From positions 372,001 through 436,000 of the forward strand of contig OZ004582.1 in assembly GCA_963924555.1 (NCBI GenBank): a stretch of DNA of 64,000 nucleotides, read 5' to 3'. This DNA is from Crambe crambe (lineage: Eukaryota; Porifera; Demospongiae; Poecilosclerida; Crambeidae). How positions within the stretch are numbered: position 1 is the stretch's first letter; every line of letters starts with the position of its first letter. Shown here one piece after another: positions 63,178-64,000 of the stretch. The notes under the pieces were generated by a model. That model was not told the DNA's origin and made no database searches. It worked only from the letters and a program-made list of their open reading frames with translations. The translations under genes were made by a program, and so were the position numbers.

Positions 63178-63876
63178 CGGTCTCAAAACACGCATGAGAT
63201 CTGGGCAACTCTGAGTAGGGTAGATACTTCACCACCAATCCAGAATGAAAGCCCATTGGTGGCACCTCCCTTAACCCTGTCCAAAACGACAGGATGTCGT
63301 ACAGACTGGGTTGTGAAGCATCTGCAGGACCTACCATGGGGAGCAAGATAATATAGCCGCACTAGTTCATTTACGATAATTGAAGCACTTCACAAATTGA
63401 AACACGTATAAATAAACGATTATAATGAGGACCAATTCAATCTTTGCATTGAGGTATAAATAGTCAGATGACTGCAACTAAATGCTCTAGCTACATTGTC
63501 ACTGTAGCAGTGAGTGGCTGCTATCAAATAAAATTGATCCTAGTTCAGAGTTAAATACATGAGTCTTTCTTATATAGTGATCTTTGGCACTGGGGAGGGA
63601 TCCAGCCCACCACAATTTATCCAAGTCTCAACTCTCAAGATTTTGGAATGAGACTCAAGGTTTTGAATGAAATCTCAAGTTCTCAAGTCAACAGTACCAA
63701 ATCTCACTCCAACTCTTTGATACAACCACGAATAGTATATTGATTATTACAACTAAAACCACTACACTAGTTAATGTAAACTACTTAGTCTAATGGACCT
63801 AAAATACAGCTGCAATTCTCCATTTTTTTCTCAGTTGGGTTTTTTAGCTTTATTCACTGCTGAGAGCCTGTAGCTG

Positions 63877-64000
63877 ATGGCTGATTGTAGTGACTCTGAT
63901 TCGAGTTCTGAGGATACTGGATGTCCTCCTTCCAAGAGGAAATCTCTAGCTGATAAAACCAAATTCAGCACTGCTTGGACAAAGGAATTTACCTTCATTT
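63877..64000 (+). CDS. First exon of a hAT/ZBED-like gene, cut by the window edge
   Basis: ATG at 63877 opens MADCSDSDSSSEDTGCPPSK then KRKSLADKTKFSTAWTKEFT, still open at base 64000. A Ser/Asp-rich start, a basic KRK cluster and a KF-S-x-x-W-T-x-E-F segment are typical of the N-terminal region just before the BED-type zinc finger in hAT-derived proteins. The catalytic part would lie outside the window. Confidence 0.45.
   Translation, partial: MADCSDSDSSSEDTGCPPSKRKSLADKTKFSTAWTKEFTFI

Noticed and set aside
1..64000. tRNA or rRNA genes
   Set aside because: No A-box/B-box pair with a foldable cloverleaf and no rRNA core word was recognised by eye; a dedicated covariance search would be needed to exclude divergent copies.

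Overview
The window looks like an accessory, repeat-dominated stretch of an early-branching metazoan nuclear genome, most likely a demosponge. Reasons: AT-rich DNA with many TAGCTAGC-type words, GT-AG introns of about 60-170 bp, and a mix of DIRS-like, Gypsy, Helitron, hAT, pogo, PIF/Harbinger, piggyBac, IS630/Tc1-like, tnp2-like and SWIM/YqaJ-type elements, the kind of mix I associate with sponge and cnidarian genomes. There is no bacterial gene order and no operon. The species is an inference. Almost every recognisable protein is a mobile-element product, and almost all are broken by deletions, frameshifts, stops or later insertions.

Layout. 0-10 kb: hAT remnant, DIRS-like gag and reverse transcriptase (minus) with a MITE in gag, Gypsy copy A (minus), a divergent ORF pair, an IS630-like transposase with an internal deletion, and an HYSFD-type transposon protein. 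10-20 kb: a pogo transposase fused to an integrase-type N-terminus, an OTU/CXC protein fragment, a PHD-finger exon split by a second MITE of the same family, a long non-coding stretch, then YqaJ-exonuclease transposon pieces. 20-26.7 kb: two Gypsy integrases joined to each other, a multi-exon transposase-like pseudogene, an inverted PIF1 helicase and the N-terminal half of an OTU protease. 26.9-31 kb: tandem A/C-rich repeats, a ladder of very short exon-like segments, and a tandem array of a 9-nt microexon-like unit.

31-42 kb: a SWIM zinc-finger gene (minus) overlapping the first exons of a plus-strand gene, a 2.2 kb minisatellite split by a MITE with an 8-bp target duplication, and a 3.8 kb complex satellite. 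42-50 kb: a retroelement end with a CCAAT/TATA promoter and a hammerhead-ribozyme-like core, a hAT remnant, a tnp2-type transposase, Gypsy copy E, and a Helitron with a damaged HUH motif. 50-60 kb: Harbinger fused to Gypsy F, a piggyBac scrap, phase-consistent exons of one possible host gene, unclassified transposon debris, a gag fragment, Gypsy copy G and a hAT N-terminus. 60-64 kb: an integrase-core gene on the minus strand, repeated Pro-Ala exon modules separated by 18-26 bp GT...AG spacers, a zinc-finger exon, and the first exon of another hAT-like gene running off the edge.

The genes do not form a pathway. The window is best read as nested insertions. The strongest candidates for new biology are the microexon-like arrays, the hammerhead-like motif beside a TATA promoter, the Pro-Ala modules with ultrashort intron-like spacers, and two MITE insertions whose conceptual excision restores coding frames. 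All coordinates come from reading by eye; no alignment or folding program was run.
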